From NCBI GenBank assembly GCA_023435545.1, contig JAEYRQ010000336.1, positions 1 to 11,762 on the forward strand: a stretch of 11,762 nt of DNA, in the 5' to 3' direction. The notes under the pieces are model-generated. The model was not told the origin of the DNA. It was given only the letters and a program-made list of their open reading frames with translations, and searched no databases. How positions within the stretch are numbered: the stretch's first letter is position 1; each line of letters opens with the position of its first letter. The stretch is from Pseudomonadota bacterium. GTDB taxonomy: Bacteria > Pseudomonadota > Alphaproteobacteria > Rhizobiales > Tepidamorphaceae. The position numbers and the translations under genes are program-made. This document shows positions 5,838 through 11,762 of this stretch, in pieces.

Positions 5838-5992
5838 GTTCTTGCGCGATCCCCCCCTCGAAACGCAATTTCCTGTCGCGACTGATGCGCCGCGCGGCTC
5901 ACTTCGCAATATCCGACCCGCTCCGATCGGCCAAGCTCCGGCATCGCGCGATCATGCTAGACTCCGCGCGGGAGAAGCGAGGAGCAACGGCC
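5838..5992. promoter_or_regulatory. divergent Lrp/E1 control region with phased direct repeats
   Basis: The 155-nt region carries two near-identical decamers, CGCAATTTCC (5864-5873) and CGCAATATCC (5905-5914). They are in the same orientation and 41 bp apart, close to four helical turns. A minus-strand sigma-70-like promoter, TTGGCC (5934-5929), 17 nt, TATTGC (5911-5906), overlaps the second repeat and would give the regulator gene a leader of about 60 nt. Two 8-bp palindromes, GTCGCGAC (5875-5882) and CCGATCGG (5923-5930), and an 8-bp direct repeat, GCGCGATC (5844-5851 and 5946-5953), are also present. On the plus strand TAGACT (5958-5963) could be a -10, but no -35 matches it. Lrp proteins wrap DNA over several phased sites, so this is a reasonable operator region. 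Confidence 0.45.
5979..5984 (+). promoter_or_regulatory. ribosome-binding site of the E1-like gene
   Basis: GAGGAG ends 8 nt before the ATG at 5993. It fixes that start against an in-frame upstream ATG at 5885, which would begin inside the divergent control region and add 36 residues of low-similarity sequence. Confidence 0.8.
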
Positions 5993-8401
5993 ATGTCCCG
6001 CAGGACCCAGCATCACACGGCAGCCGACGCGACGTCGGCGCTCGACGTCGCGACACTTGAAATGCTGGAGCGCAAGGTGCTGTGGCTGTCGTCGTGGATC
6101 ATCCACAACGCCAACCATATCCGGGCGAATGCCGACGGCCTCAAGGTTGGCGGCCACCAGGCGTCCTCGGCCTCGCTGTCGACTGTGATGACGGCACTCT
6201 ACTTCCGCATCCTGCGACCCCAGGATCGTGTCGCCGTGAAGCCGCACGCGAGCCCGGCCTTCCACGCAATCCAGTACCTGTTCGGCAACCAGACGCGCGA
6301 GAAGCTGGAGGATTTCCGCGCATATGGCGGCGCGCAATCCTATCCCTCGCGCACCAAGGACGTCGACGACGTCGATTTCTCCACCGGCTCCGTCGGTCTC
6401 GGGGTCGCGATCACGGCCTTTGCCAGCCTGGTCCAGGACTACGTCCGCGCCCATGGCGGCATGAAGGACTGGCCGGAAGGCCGCATGGTCGCACTGCTCG
6501 GTGACGCGGAACTCGACGAGGGCAACATCTTCGAGTGCCTTCTCGAAGGCTGGAAGCACGACCTCAGGAACTGCTGGTGGGTGATCGACTACAATCGGCA
6601 GAGCCTCGATTCCGTCGTCTCCGACGCGCTCTTCCAAAAGCACGCAGACGTGTTCCGCGCGCTCGGCTGGGAGGTCATCACCATCAAGTACGGCAGGCGG
6701 CTCGAGGCCGCCTTCCGCAAGCCCGGTGGCAACGTCCTGCGCCGCTGGATCGACGAATGCCCGAATGCGCTCTATTCCGCACTGGTGTTCCAGGGCGGTA
6801 GCGCCTGGCGGAACCAGCTCCACGCCGACCTTGCCCGCGAACCGGAAGCGCTGAGGATCATCGACGCGCTCGATGACGACGCTCTCGCCCGCCTCATGGC
6901 GGACCTCGGCGGCCATTGCATGGAGAGCGTCGTCGAGGCCTTCGAAGGCGCTCCCGACGACAAGCCCGTCTGCTTCATTGCCTACACCATCAAGGGCCAT
7001 GGTCTGCCGTTCCAGGGACACAAGGACAATCATGCCGGGCTGATGACAAAGGATCAGATGGCCGCCTACCGCTCGGCCAGTGGCATCGGCGAGGGGGAGG
7101 AGTGGGAGAAGACCGCCGGGCTCGGTATCGGCGAGGCCGAACTCGACGGCATCATCGCGCAGGTTCCTTTTAACGCCAGGGGACGCCGCAGGCTGGAAGC
7201 GGACCGCGTGCCCGTCGCGGCCCTGCCGCTGCCCACGATCCGCGGTTCCATGTCGACCCAGGAGGGCTTCGGCAAGATCCTCGATGGCATCGCCAGGGCC
7301 GGCGGCCCGCTGGCCGACCGGATCGTCACCACCTCGCCTGACGTCACCGTCTCGACCAATCTCGGCCCGTGGGTGAACCGTCGCGGCATCTTCGCGCGGG
7401 CGGTCCGCCCCGACGTGTTCCAGGAACGCAAGCTGATGTCGGCGCAGCGCTGGGACATGGGCCCCAAGGGCCAGCATATCGAGCTCGGCATCGCGGAGAA
7501 CAACCTGTTCCTCACCCTTGGGGCACTGGGACTGTCGCATTCCCTGTTCGGCGAGCGGCTGCTGCCGATCGGCACGCTCTACGATCCCTTCATCGCGCGC
7601 GGCCTCGATGCACTGAACTATGCCTGCTACCAGGATGCGCGCTTCATCCTGGTCGCCACGCCCTCCGGCATCACGCTCGCCCCGGAGGGCGGCGCCCACC
7701 AGTCGGTCGGCACGCCGCTGATCGGCATGGCGCAGGACGGGCTGGCCTATTTCGACCCGGCCTACGTGGATGAGCTCGCCGTCATCCTCGAATGGGCCTT
7801 CGACTACATCCAGCGCGGCGGCAAGGCCGGGGCAGGGGAGTGGCTGCACGAAAAGGAGGGCGGCTCCGTCTATCTGCGCCTGTCCACGCGACCCGTCGAC
7901 CAGCCGGTGCGCGAGATCGACGACGAGATGCGCGCGGGCATCCTCAACGGCGCCTACTGGCAGCGCAGGCCAGTCGAGGGCGCGAGCCTGGTGGTCGCCT
8001 ATTCCGGCGCCGTCGCGCCGGAGGCCGCGTCGGCCCTCGGTGAACTGCTGCAGATCGAGCCCGGCGCCGGACTGCTGGCGGTGACCTCCGCCGACCGGCT
8101 GAATGCCGGCTGGCAGGCTGCGCAGCGCGCCCGCCAGATCGGCGGCGGCGCGCCGCCGTCCCATGTCGAGCGCCTGCTGGCGCCCCTTGCCCGCGATGCG
8201 CGCATCGTCACCGTCATCGACGGTCATCCCGCGACGCTGTCCTGGTTCGGCTCGGTGGCGGGTCACCGCGTCGAGGCGCTGGGGGTCGAGCATTTCGGCC
8301 AGACCGGCACCATCGCGGACCTCTACCGCCACCACCGGATAGACCAGCCGGCGATCGTCGAAGCGGGCCTGGCAACCCTTCCGAAAGGTCGGCGGCGCTG
8401 A
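5993..8401 (+). CDS. thiamine-diphosphate enzyme, AceE-type 2-oxoacid dehydrogenase E1/transketolase-like
   Basis: An 802-residue cytosolic protein with the three-domain plan of transketolases and homodimeric pyruvate dehydrogenase E1 (AceE, usually about 885 residues). The N-terminal ThDP domain has GGHQASSASL (about 53-62), KPHASPAFHAIQYLFG (about 83-98; compare GHASPGIYA in AceE), FSTGSVGLG (about 129-137) and the ThDP/Mg motif GDAELDEG (170-177) ending in DYN (199-201). The second domain has IELGIAENN (about 496-504), where E502 should be the catalytic Glu that activates ThDP, and TPSGITLAPEGGAHQS, equivalent to the AceE lid region. It most likely decarboxylates a 2-oxo acid, but AceE homologues that work without E2 also exist, and databases often call this group simply transketolase. 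No E2 (lipoyl acyltransferase) or E3 gene is in the window. The divergent Lrp gene recalls the P. putida mdeR/mdeB arrangement, where an AceE homologue handles 2-oxobutyrate. The substrate is inference. Confidence 0.85.
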   Translation: MSRRTQHHTAADATSALDVATLEMLERKVLWLSSWIIHNANHIRANADGLKVGGHQASSASLSTVMTALYFRILRPQDRVAVKPHASPAFHAIQYLFGNQTREKLEDFRAYGGAQSYPSRTKDVDDVDFSTGSVGLGVAITAFASLVQDYVRAHGGMKDWPEGRMVALLGDAELDEGNIFECLLEGWKHDLRNCWWVIDYNRQSLDSVVSDALFQKHADVFRALGWEVITIKYGRRLEAAFRKPGGNVLRRWIDECPNALYSALVFQGGSAWRNQLHADLAREPEALRIIDALDDDALARLMADLGGHCMESVVEAFEGAPDDKPVCFIAYTIKGHGLPFQGHKDNHAGLMTKDQMAAYRSASGIGEGEEWEKTAGLGIGEAELDGIIAQVPFNARGRRRLEADRVPVAALPLPTIRGSMSTQEGFGKILDGIARAGGPLADRIVTTSPDVTVSTNLGPWVNRRGIFARAVRPDVFQERKLMSAQRWDMGPKGQHIELGIAENNLFLTLGALGLSHSLFGERLLPIGTLYDPFIARGLDALNYACYQDARFILVATPSGITLAPEGGAHQSVGTPLIGMAQDGLAYFDPAYVDELAVILEWAFDYIQRGGKAGAGEWLHEKEGGSVYLRLSTRPVDQPVREIDDEMRAGILNGAYWQRRPVEGASLVVAYSGAVAPEAASALGELLQIEPGAGLLAVTSADRLNAGWQAAQRARQIGGGAPPSHVERLLAPLARDARIVTVIDGHPATLSWFGSVAGHRVEALGVEHFGQTGTIADLYRHHRIDQPAIVEAGLATLPKGRRR

Positions 8402-8433
8402 TACGGTCCGCCTCGCAATGGCGAGGAATCGAC

Positions 8434-8439
8434 AGGAGG
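8434..8439 (+). promoter_or_regulatory. ribosome-binding site of the quinone oxidoreductase gene
   Basis: A perfect AGGAGG lies 5 nt before the ATG at 8445. It rules out the in-frame ATG at 8418, because that longer reading would translate the Shine-Dalgarno itself. Confidence 0.8.
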
Positions 8440-8444
8440 CGACG

Positions 8445-9419
8445 ATGGTCCACGCGATCCGGGTGCACGAGACGGGTGGCCCCGAGGTGATGAAGTGGGA
8501 AGCCGTGGAGGTGGCATCGCCCGGCTCCGGTGAGATCGTCGTCAGGCACAAGGCCGTCGGCCTCAACTACATCGACGTCTATTTCCGCACCGGGTTGTAC
8601 AAGGCGCCGACCATGCCCTTCACGCCGGGCAACGAAGGCGCGGGCGATGTTATTGCTATCGGCGACGGCGTCACCGACCTCAAAGTCGGCGATCGTGTCG
8701 CCTACGCGGCCACCATCGGCTCGTATACCGAGGAGCGGGTGATCGCGGCCGACAAGGTCGTGAAGCTGCCCGACGCAATCTCGTATGAGACCGGCGCGGC
8801 GATGATGCTGAAAGGCATGACCGCGCAGTATCTGCTCCGCAGAACATACAAGGTGGAACCCGGGACCAAGATCCTGTTCCACGCTGCCGCCGGCGGCGTC
8901 GGGCTGATCGCCTGCCAATGGCCCAAACATCTCGGCGCGACCGTGATCGGCACGGTGGGCTCCGAGGAGAAGGCCGAGCTCGCGCGCGCCCATGGCTGCG
9001 ACCACACCATCAACTACCGCACCGAGAACTTCGTCGAACGGGTCAAGGAATTGACTGACGGCAAGGGCGTCGATGTCGTCTACGATTCCGTCGGCAAGGA
9101 CGCCTATCCCGGCTCGATGGACAGCCTGCGGCCCCTTGGCCTCTGGGCGCTGTTCGGCCAGTCCTCCGGGCCGGTTCCGCCGATGGATCTCGGTATCCTG
9201 TCGCAGAAGGGCTGCCTTTACGTCACGCGGCCGACGCTGTTCGTCTACGTCGCCAAGCGCGAGGACCTCGTCGCCACCGCCAATGAGTTGTTCGATGTGG
9301 TCGCCAGCGGCGCCGTGAAGATCGAGGTCCATCAGACTTACGGCCTCAAGGATGCCGAGGCTGCCCACCGCGATCTGGAGGGGCGCAAGACCACCGGCGC
9401 CACGGTGCTGCTGCCCTGA
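8445..9419 (+). CDS. zinc-independent NADPH:quinone oxidoreductase (zeta-crystallin/QOR type, MDR superfamily)
   Basis: A 324-residue soluble enzyme, the standard length for QOR. It should reduce quinones or 2-alkenal-type acceptors with NADPH in the cytosol. The N-terminal GroES-like domain includes VGLNYIDVYFRTGLY (about 38-52) and TPGNEGAGDV (about 60-69), both quinone-oxidoreductase signatures. The Cys/Asp zinc ligands of alcohol dehydrogenases are absent. The Rossmann domain carries HAAAGGVGLIACQ (about 146-158), the AxxGGVG NADPH loop, and GVDVVYDSVG (about 208-217), and ends with TTGATVLLP, the usual C-terminus. The start is fixed by AGGAGG upstream. It follows the E1-like gene by 43 nt in the same direction with no visible terminator, so the two are probably cotranscribed. 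Its link to 2-oxoacid metabolism is not obvious; it may remove reactive carbonyl or quinone by-products, or simply share the promoter. Zinc-free QOR assignment is confident; physiological substrate is not. Confidence 0.9.
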   Translation: MVHAIRVHETGGPEVMKWEAVEVASPGSGEIVVRHKAVGLNYIDVYFRTGLYKAPTMPFTPGNEGAGDVIAIGDGVTDLKVGDRVAYAATIGSYTEERVIAADKVVKLPDAISYETGAAMMLKGMTAQYLLRRTYKVEPGTKILFHAAAGGVGLIACQWPKHLGATVIGTVGSEEKAELARAHGCDHTINYRTENFVERVKELTDGKGVDVVYDSVGKDAYPGSMDSLRPLGLWALFGQSSGPVPPMDLGILSQKGCLYVTRPTLFVYVAKREDLVATANELFDVVASGAVKIEVHQTYGLKDAEAAHRDLEGRKTTGATVLLP

Positions 9420-9445
9420 TCCAGCGGCACGCCGGCACCGCCGCC

Positions 9446-9473
9446 TTGAAACGGCCCCGATCACGGATAGAGT
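9446..9473 (+). promoter_or_regulatory. candidate sigma-70-type promoter for the secreted-protein gene
   Basis: TTGAAA (9446-9451) and TAGAGT (9468-9473) are separated by 16 nt; the -35 matches 5 of 6 and the -10 matches 4 of 6 consensus bases. Transcription would start near 9480, giving a leader of about 70 nt. It is the best such pair in the 130-nt gap after the quinone oxidoreductase gene. Confidence 0.35.
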
Positions 9474-9480
9474 CATCGGC

Positions 9481-9496
9481 GTCCGGGGGCTCGGAC
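9481..9496 (+). other. short hairpin at the predicted 5' end of the leader
   Basis: GTCCG (9481-9485) and CGGAC (9492-9496) can form a 5-bp stem with a 6-base loop. No T-run follows, so it is not a usual terminator for the gene before it. It lies at the predicted transcript start, where it could shield the 5' end of the message. Confidence 0.25.
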
Positions 9497-9540
9497 ACAA
9501 CGCAAGCGAATCGGCCGGGAATGGTTGTTCCGGGCTTTCC

Positions 9541-9546
9541 GAGGTG
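9541..9546 (+). promoter_or_regulatory. ribosome-binding site of the secreted-protein gene
   Basis: GAGGTG(A) lies immediately before the ATG at 9550, with five bases between the GAGG core and the start. Together with the clean signal peptide that follows, it supports this start. Confidence 0.6.
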
Positions 9547-9549
9547 ACG

Positions 9550-11762
9550 ATGCCCCCACACTTCTCCGTGCTTCCCGAAATCCGTTCGCTCGTAGCATGG
9601 ATTGCGCTCTTCGGCCTGGCGGCTGCGGCACCGTCCGGGGGAGCTCTCGCCCAGTCCGGCATCCTCGCCCCTGGCGATGGCATTGCCACTCAGTTCTCAG
9701 GCCTGCGCCAGGGTTCGGGCGGAGCACCGCTGCCGAACCCCGACGGCGTCACGCTCCGCTCGCTGGGGCTGACGGCGCCCGGTTTTCCGGCCAACGGCTC
9801 GGTCTGGGACGACGCGCCGCTGATCTTCACGCTGACGGCGTCCGACATCGGCCAGGTCTTCGGCATCGCCTTCGACGACGCGGAGCCTGCCAACGCCTAT
9901 CTCGCGGCCACCTCCGCCTTCGGCCTCTATCTGGACGCTGGCGGCCAGGACTGGGCGCCCGGTATGTGGGGCGAGGGCGGCGGCCCCGGAACCGTCTGGA
10001 AGCTGGACGCCGCCAACGGCTACCGTCCGACACCCTTCGCCGAGGTCGGCGACGCGACCGGCAACGGCGGCGCGGCGCTTGGGGCAGTCTCCTTCGACGC
10101 CTGGAACCGTCAGCTCTTCGTCTCCGACCTGGAGAGCGGCCTGATCCACCGCCTCGACCTCGAGACTGGCGAGACCGTGCAGGTCTTCGACCATGGCCTC
10201 GACGGCCGCTCGTATTTCCTCGACGTGACGTCCGGCCAGTATCTGGTTCTCGACGTGGTTCCGCAGGACATGGAGGCAGCGCCGCACTTCGAGAACTGTG
10301 TTGATGCAGAGGGCAACGAGGCCGCTTTCGCTGAGACGCCCGGATGCTGGAACTACGCGGACTTCCGCCGCCGCGTCTGGGGGCTCGGCATCCAGCGCGA
10401 CCCGATCACCGACACCGTCCGCCTCTACTACGCGGTGTGGGGCGGCACCGGCTTCGGCAATCCGGAATGGGACACCGCCGGTGACGATGCGCGGACCAGC
10501 GTCTGGTCGGTCCGGCTCGATGGCAATGGCGGCTTCGATCTGACAGATGTGCGCCGCGAGTTCATCGTGCCGCCGGTCGAGGACACCGGCGAGGAAGCCG
10601 TCCAGACGGAGACGCCGGCCGTCACCCAGATTGCGTTTTCCTCCGACGGCGGCATGGTGATCGCCGAGCGTTCCGGCCCCGACCCGGTCTTCACGGCCAA
10701 CGAGACGCGGATCGTCGCGCCGGGTGGCGCTCGCGTGCTGCACTACGTGCGCGGCGAGGACGGCATCTGGGAGCCGGATGGCCGCTACGATGTGGGCTTT
10801 CCCGAGCGGGGAGCCGAGGCACCCCCCTTCATCCGCGCGAACGCCTCGGGGGGCGTCTCCTACGGCCATGGATACACCGAGGATGGCGCCATCGACCCTG
10901 CAGCGCAGGATGCCACCGTCTGGATGTCCGGCGATCCGCTCTGCGACGTCACGGCGCCCTGTATCGATCCGGCAACGGGGCAGGCAAGTATCGAGGGACC
11001 GATCGGCGGCCTGCAGGGAACCCCCGCTGCGGCCATGGTCGATCTCGTCGCGCCGGTCACGGTCCAGGCCTATCCCGCAGGCGGCGGACCGGTCACCCAG
11101 CCTGAGGGGCCGCTCACGTCCTATATCGTTCCGGCGGCTGGCAGCGGCGTTCTGGTCGGCGCGATGGGCGGCATCGAAATCTACCGTGGCGCCCCCCCGA
11201 CCCAGATCGTCGAATTGCCGACCCAGGAGGCGCCAGCAGTGGAACTGCCGCCGGAAGCCACGCAGGATCTGCCGACGCCGCTTCCCGACCTGGCGGTCGC
11301 CAAGACCGGCTTCGGGACCTGTCGCCCCGGAGAGGACTGCATCTACGAGATTTCCGTGACCAACCGGGGTCCGGTGGACTATCTGGGCCCGATCCTGCTG
11401 ACCGACACGATCGGCGCGCCGGGGGTGTCCTTCACGAGCGCCGGCCCGGAGCCCTGGATATGCTATCCGGCCGACGGCAACGTCTACTGCCTGCATCCGA
11501 CGACGACGCTGCAGCCCGGCCAGCAGCTCACCTTCTCAATCGCCCTGCAGCCCGGCCAGAACCATCGCGAGCCGCGGCTCAACAACTGCGCGGCGGTGAC
11601 CTGGCTCGGCCGCCAGGGTCGTGATCGGATTCGCGCCGTCCAGGCGGAACTGCAGAAGCGCGGCTTCGATCCGGGCACCGTCGACGGCCTGATGGGACCG
11701 AACACGGCTGCCGCGATCCGCGCGGCCGAGAGCGCATCGGGTCTGCCTGTCACCGGCAATAT
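9550..11762 (+). CDS. secreted multidomain protein: propeller-like region, DUF11-like domain and peptidoglycan-binding domain (3' partial)
   Basis: The frame is open from the ATG at 9550 to the right edge with no stop: 737 codons, and the end is outside the window. Residues 1-34 are a Sec signal peptide (IRSLVAWIALFGLAAAAP hydrophobic core, cleavage ALA|QS). Residues about 85-545 hold repeated strands such as VFGIAFDD, AVSFDAWNRQLFVSDLESG and VTQIAFSSDGGMVIAERS, which look like a beta-propeller of the NHL or YncE kind; this is pattern-based. A Pro/Glu/Thr-rich linker covers about 548-579. Residues about 580-686 (DLAVAKTG...YEISVTNRGP...NNCAAVTW) are a DUF11-like Ig-fold repeat. From about 692 RIRAVQAELQKRGFDPGTVD begins a PG_binding_1 domain, cut by the window end. 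Cys pairs (CDVTAPC, CRPGEDC, CYPADGNVYC) suggest disulfides in the periplasm. It is probably a cell-wall-attached periplasmic or surface protein; its ligand is unknown. A long antisense open frame covers most of it. Confidence 0.85.
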   Translation, partial: MPPHFSVLPEIRSLVAWIALFGLAAAAPSGGALAQSGILAPGDGIATQFSGLRQGSGGAPLPNPDGVTLRSLGLTAPGFPANGSVWDDAPLIFTLTASDIGQVFGIAFDDAEPANAYLAATSAFGLYLDAGGQDWAPGMWGEGGGPGTVWKLDAANGYRPTPFAEVGDATGNGGAALGAVSFDAWNRQLFVSDLESGLIHRLDLETGETVQVFDHGLDGRSYFLDVTSGQYLVLDVVPQDMEAAPHFENCVDAEGNEAAFAETPGCWNYADFRRRVWGLGIQRDPITDTVRLYYAVWGGTGFGNPEWDTAGDDARTSVWSVRLDGNGGFDLTDVRREFIVPPVEDTGEEAVQTETPAVTQIAFSSDGGMVIAERSGPDPVFTANETRIVAPGGARVLHYVRGEDGIWEPDGRYDVGFPERGAEAPPFIRANASGGVSYGHGYTEDGAIDPAAQDATVWMSGDPLCDVTAPCIDPATGQASIEGPIGGLQGTPAAAMVDLVAPVTVQAYPAGGGPVTQPEGPLTSYIVPAAGSGVLVGAMGGIEIYRGAPPTQIVELPTQEAPAVELPPEATQDLPTPLPDLAVAKTGFGTCRPGEDCIYEISVTNRGPVDYLGPILLTDTIGAPGVSFTSAGPEPWICYPADGNVYCLHPTTTLQPGQQLTFSIALQPGQNHREPRLNNCAAVTWLGRQGRDRIRAVQAELQKRGFDPGTVDGLMGPNTAAAIRAAESASGLPVTGN

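Noticed and set aside
5851..5857. Seven-base C/G tract before the regulator gene as a phase-variation switch
   Set aside because: Seven bases is short for slipped-strand switching, it lies in the untranslated leader, and nothing else at the locus suggests phase variation.
5885..5992. N-terminal extension of the E1-like protein from the ATG at 5885
   Set aside because: It lacks a ribosome-binding site, would occupy the divergent control region, and the ATG at 5993 has GAGGAG at ideal spacing.
5957..8566. 869-codon open frame on the minus strand, antisense to the E1-like gene
   Set aside because: Its translation is rich in Arg, Asp, Gly and Ala with no recognisable domain, it has no ribosome-binding site, and the plus strand carries an unmistakable ThDP enzyme. 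High third-position GC removes stops from the antisense frame.
9424..9444. Intrinsic terminator after the quinone oxidoreductase gene (GCGGC...GCCGC)
   Set aside because: The stem has a loop of 11 bases, several competing pairings, and no T-run after it.
8214..9689. 491-codon minus-strand open frame across the quinone oxidoreductase gene
   Set aside because: It runs across two genes and an intergenic gap, shows no domain, and is the complement of a clear MDR-family coding frame.
9697..11496. 599-codon open frame on the minus strand opposite the secreted-protein gene
   Set aside because: No signal peptide, motif or plausible start context; the plus-strand frame has a signal peptide, a ribosome-binding site, DUF11-like and peptidoglycan-binding domains. 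Taken as a GC artefact.

Overview
The window is GC-rich, gene-dense chromosomal DNA, most likely from an alphaproteobacterium and plausibly a Hyphomicrobiales (Rhizobiales)-type lineage. The case rests on codon use dominated by G/C third positions, a CDP-choline-dependent phosphatidylcholine synthase (Pcs), a UbiH-family hydroxylase with a GEAAH...IGAQGLNLG box, and a DUF2182/DUF1326 pair. There is no rRNA, tRNA, CRISPR array, insertion sequence or phage gene, and no gene-free stretch longer than about 200 bases. The assignment is inference from protein families; no phylogenetic marker is present.

Layout. (1) 1-850, plus strand: the 3' part of a family III CoA-transferase/alpha-methylacyl-CoA racemase-like gene. 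It overlaps by 27 bp the end of (2) 824-2077, minus strand: a UbiH/UbiF-type FAD monooxygenase, probably for ubiquinone synthesis. (3) A divergent intergenic region, 2078-2270, with a small inverted repeat. (4) 2271-5368, plus strand: a DUF2182 membrane protein with Cys pairs, a small DUF1326 protein with a CxCxxxCxC cluster, Pcs joined to it by an ATGA overlap, and after 78-92 bp a TerC-family membrane protein. This looks like a metal-handling and membrane-lipid cluster. (5) 5373-5837, minus strand: an Lrp/AsnC regulator, convergent with terC at a 4-nt gap and divergent from (6) 5993-9419, plus strand: an 802-residue thiamine-diphosphate enzyme related to the homodimeric AceE-type pyruvate dehydrogenase E1, followed by a zeta-crystallin-type quinone oxidoreductase. 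(7) 9550 to the window end, plus strand: a secreted multidomain protein open for 737 codons (signal peptide, propeller-like region, Pro-rich linker, DUF11-like domain, peptidoglycan-binding domain), cut off by the window end.

How the genes may work together. The two units worth attention are the DUF2182-DUF1326-pcs(-terC) group, in which two Cys-rich proteins of unknown function are transcriptionally tied to phosphatidylcholine synthesis, and the Lrp/E1-like/quinone-reductase group, which looks like an amino-acid-responsive 2-oxoacid-oxidising unit with no E2 or E3 gene nearby. The last gene is a cell-envelope protein with an unusual domain mix. Very long open frames lie antisense to the E1-like and secreted-protein genes; I read them as by-products of high GC. 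Nothing here proves a new system; the DUF2182/DUF1326/Pcs linkage is the best candidate.
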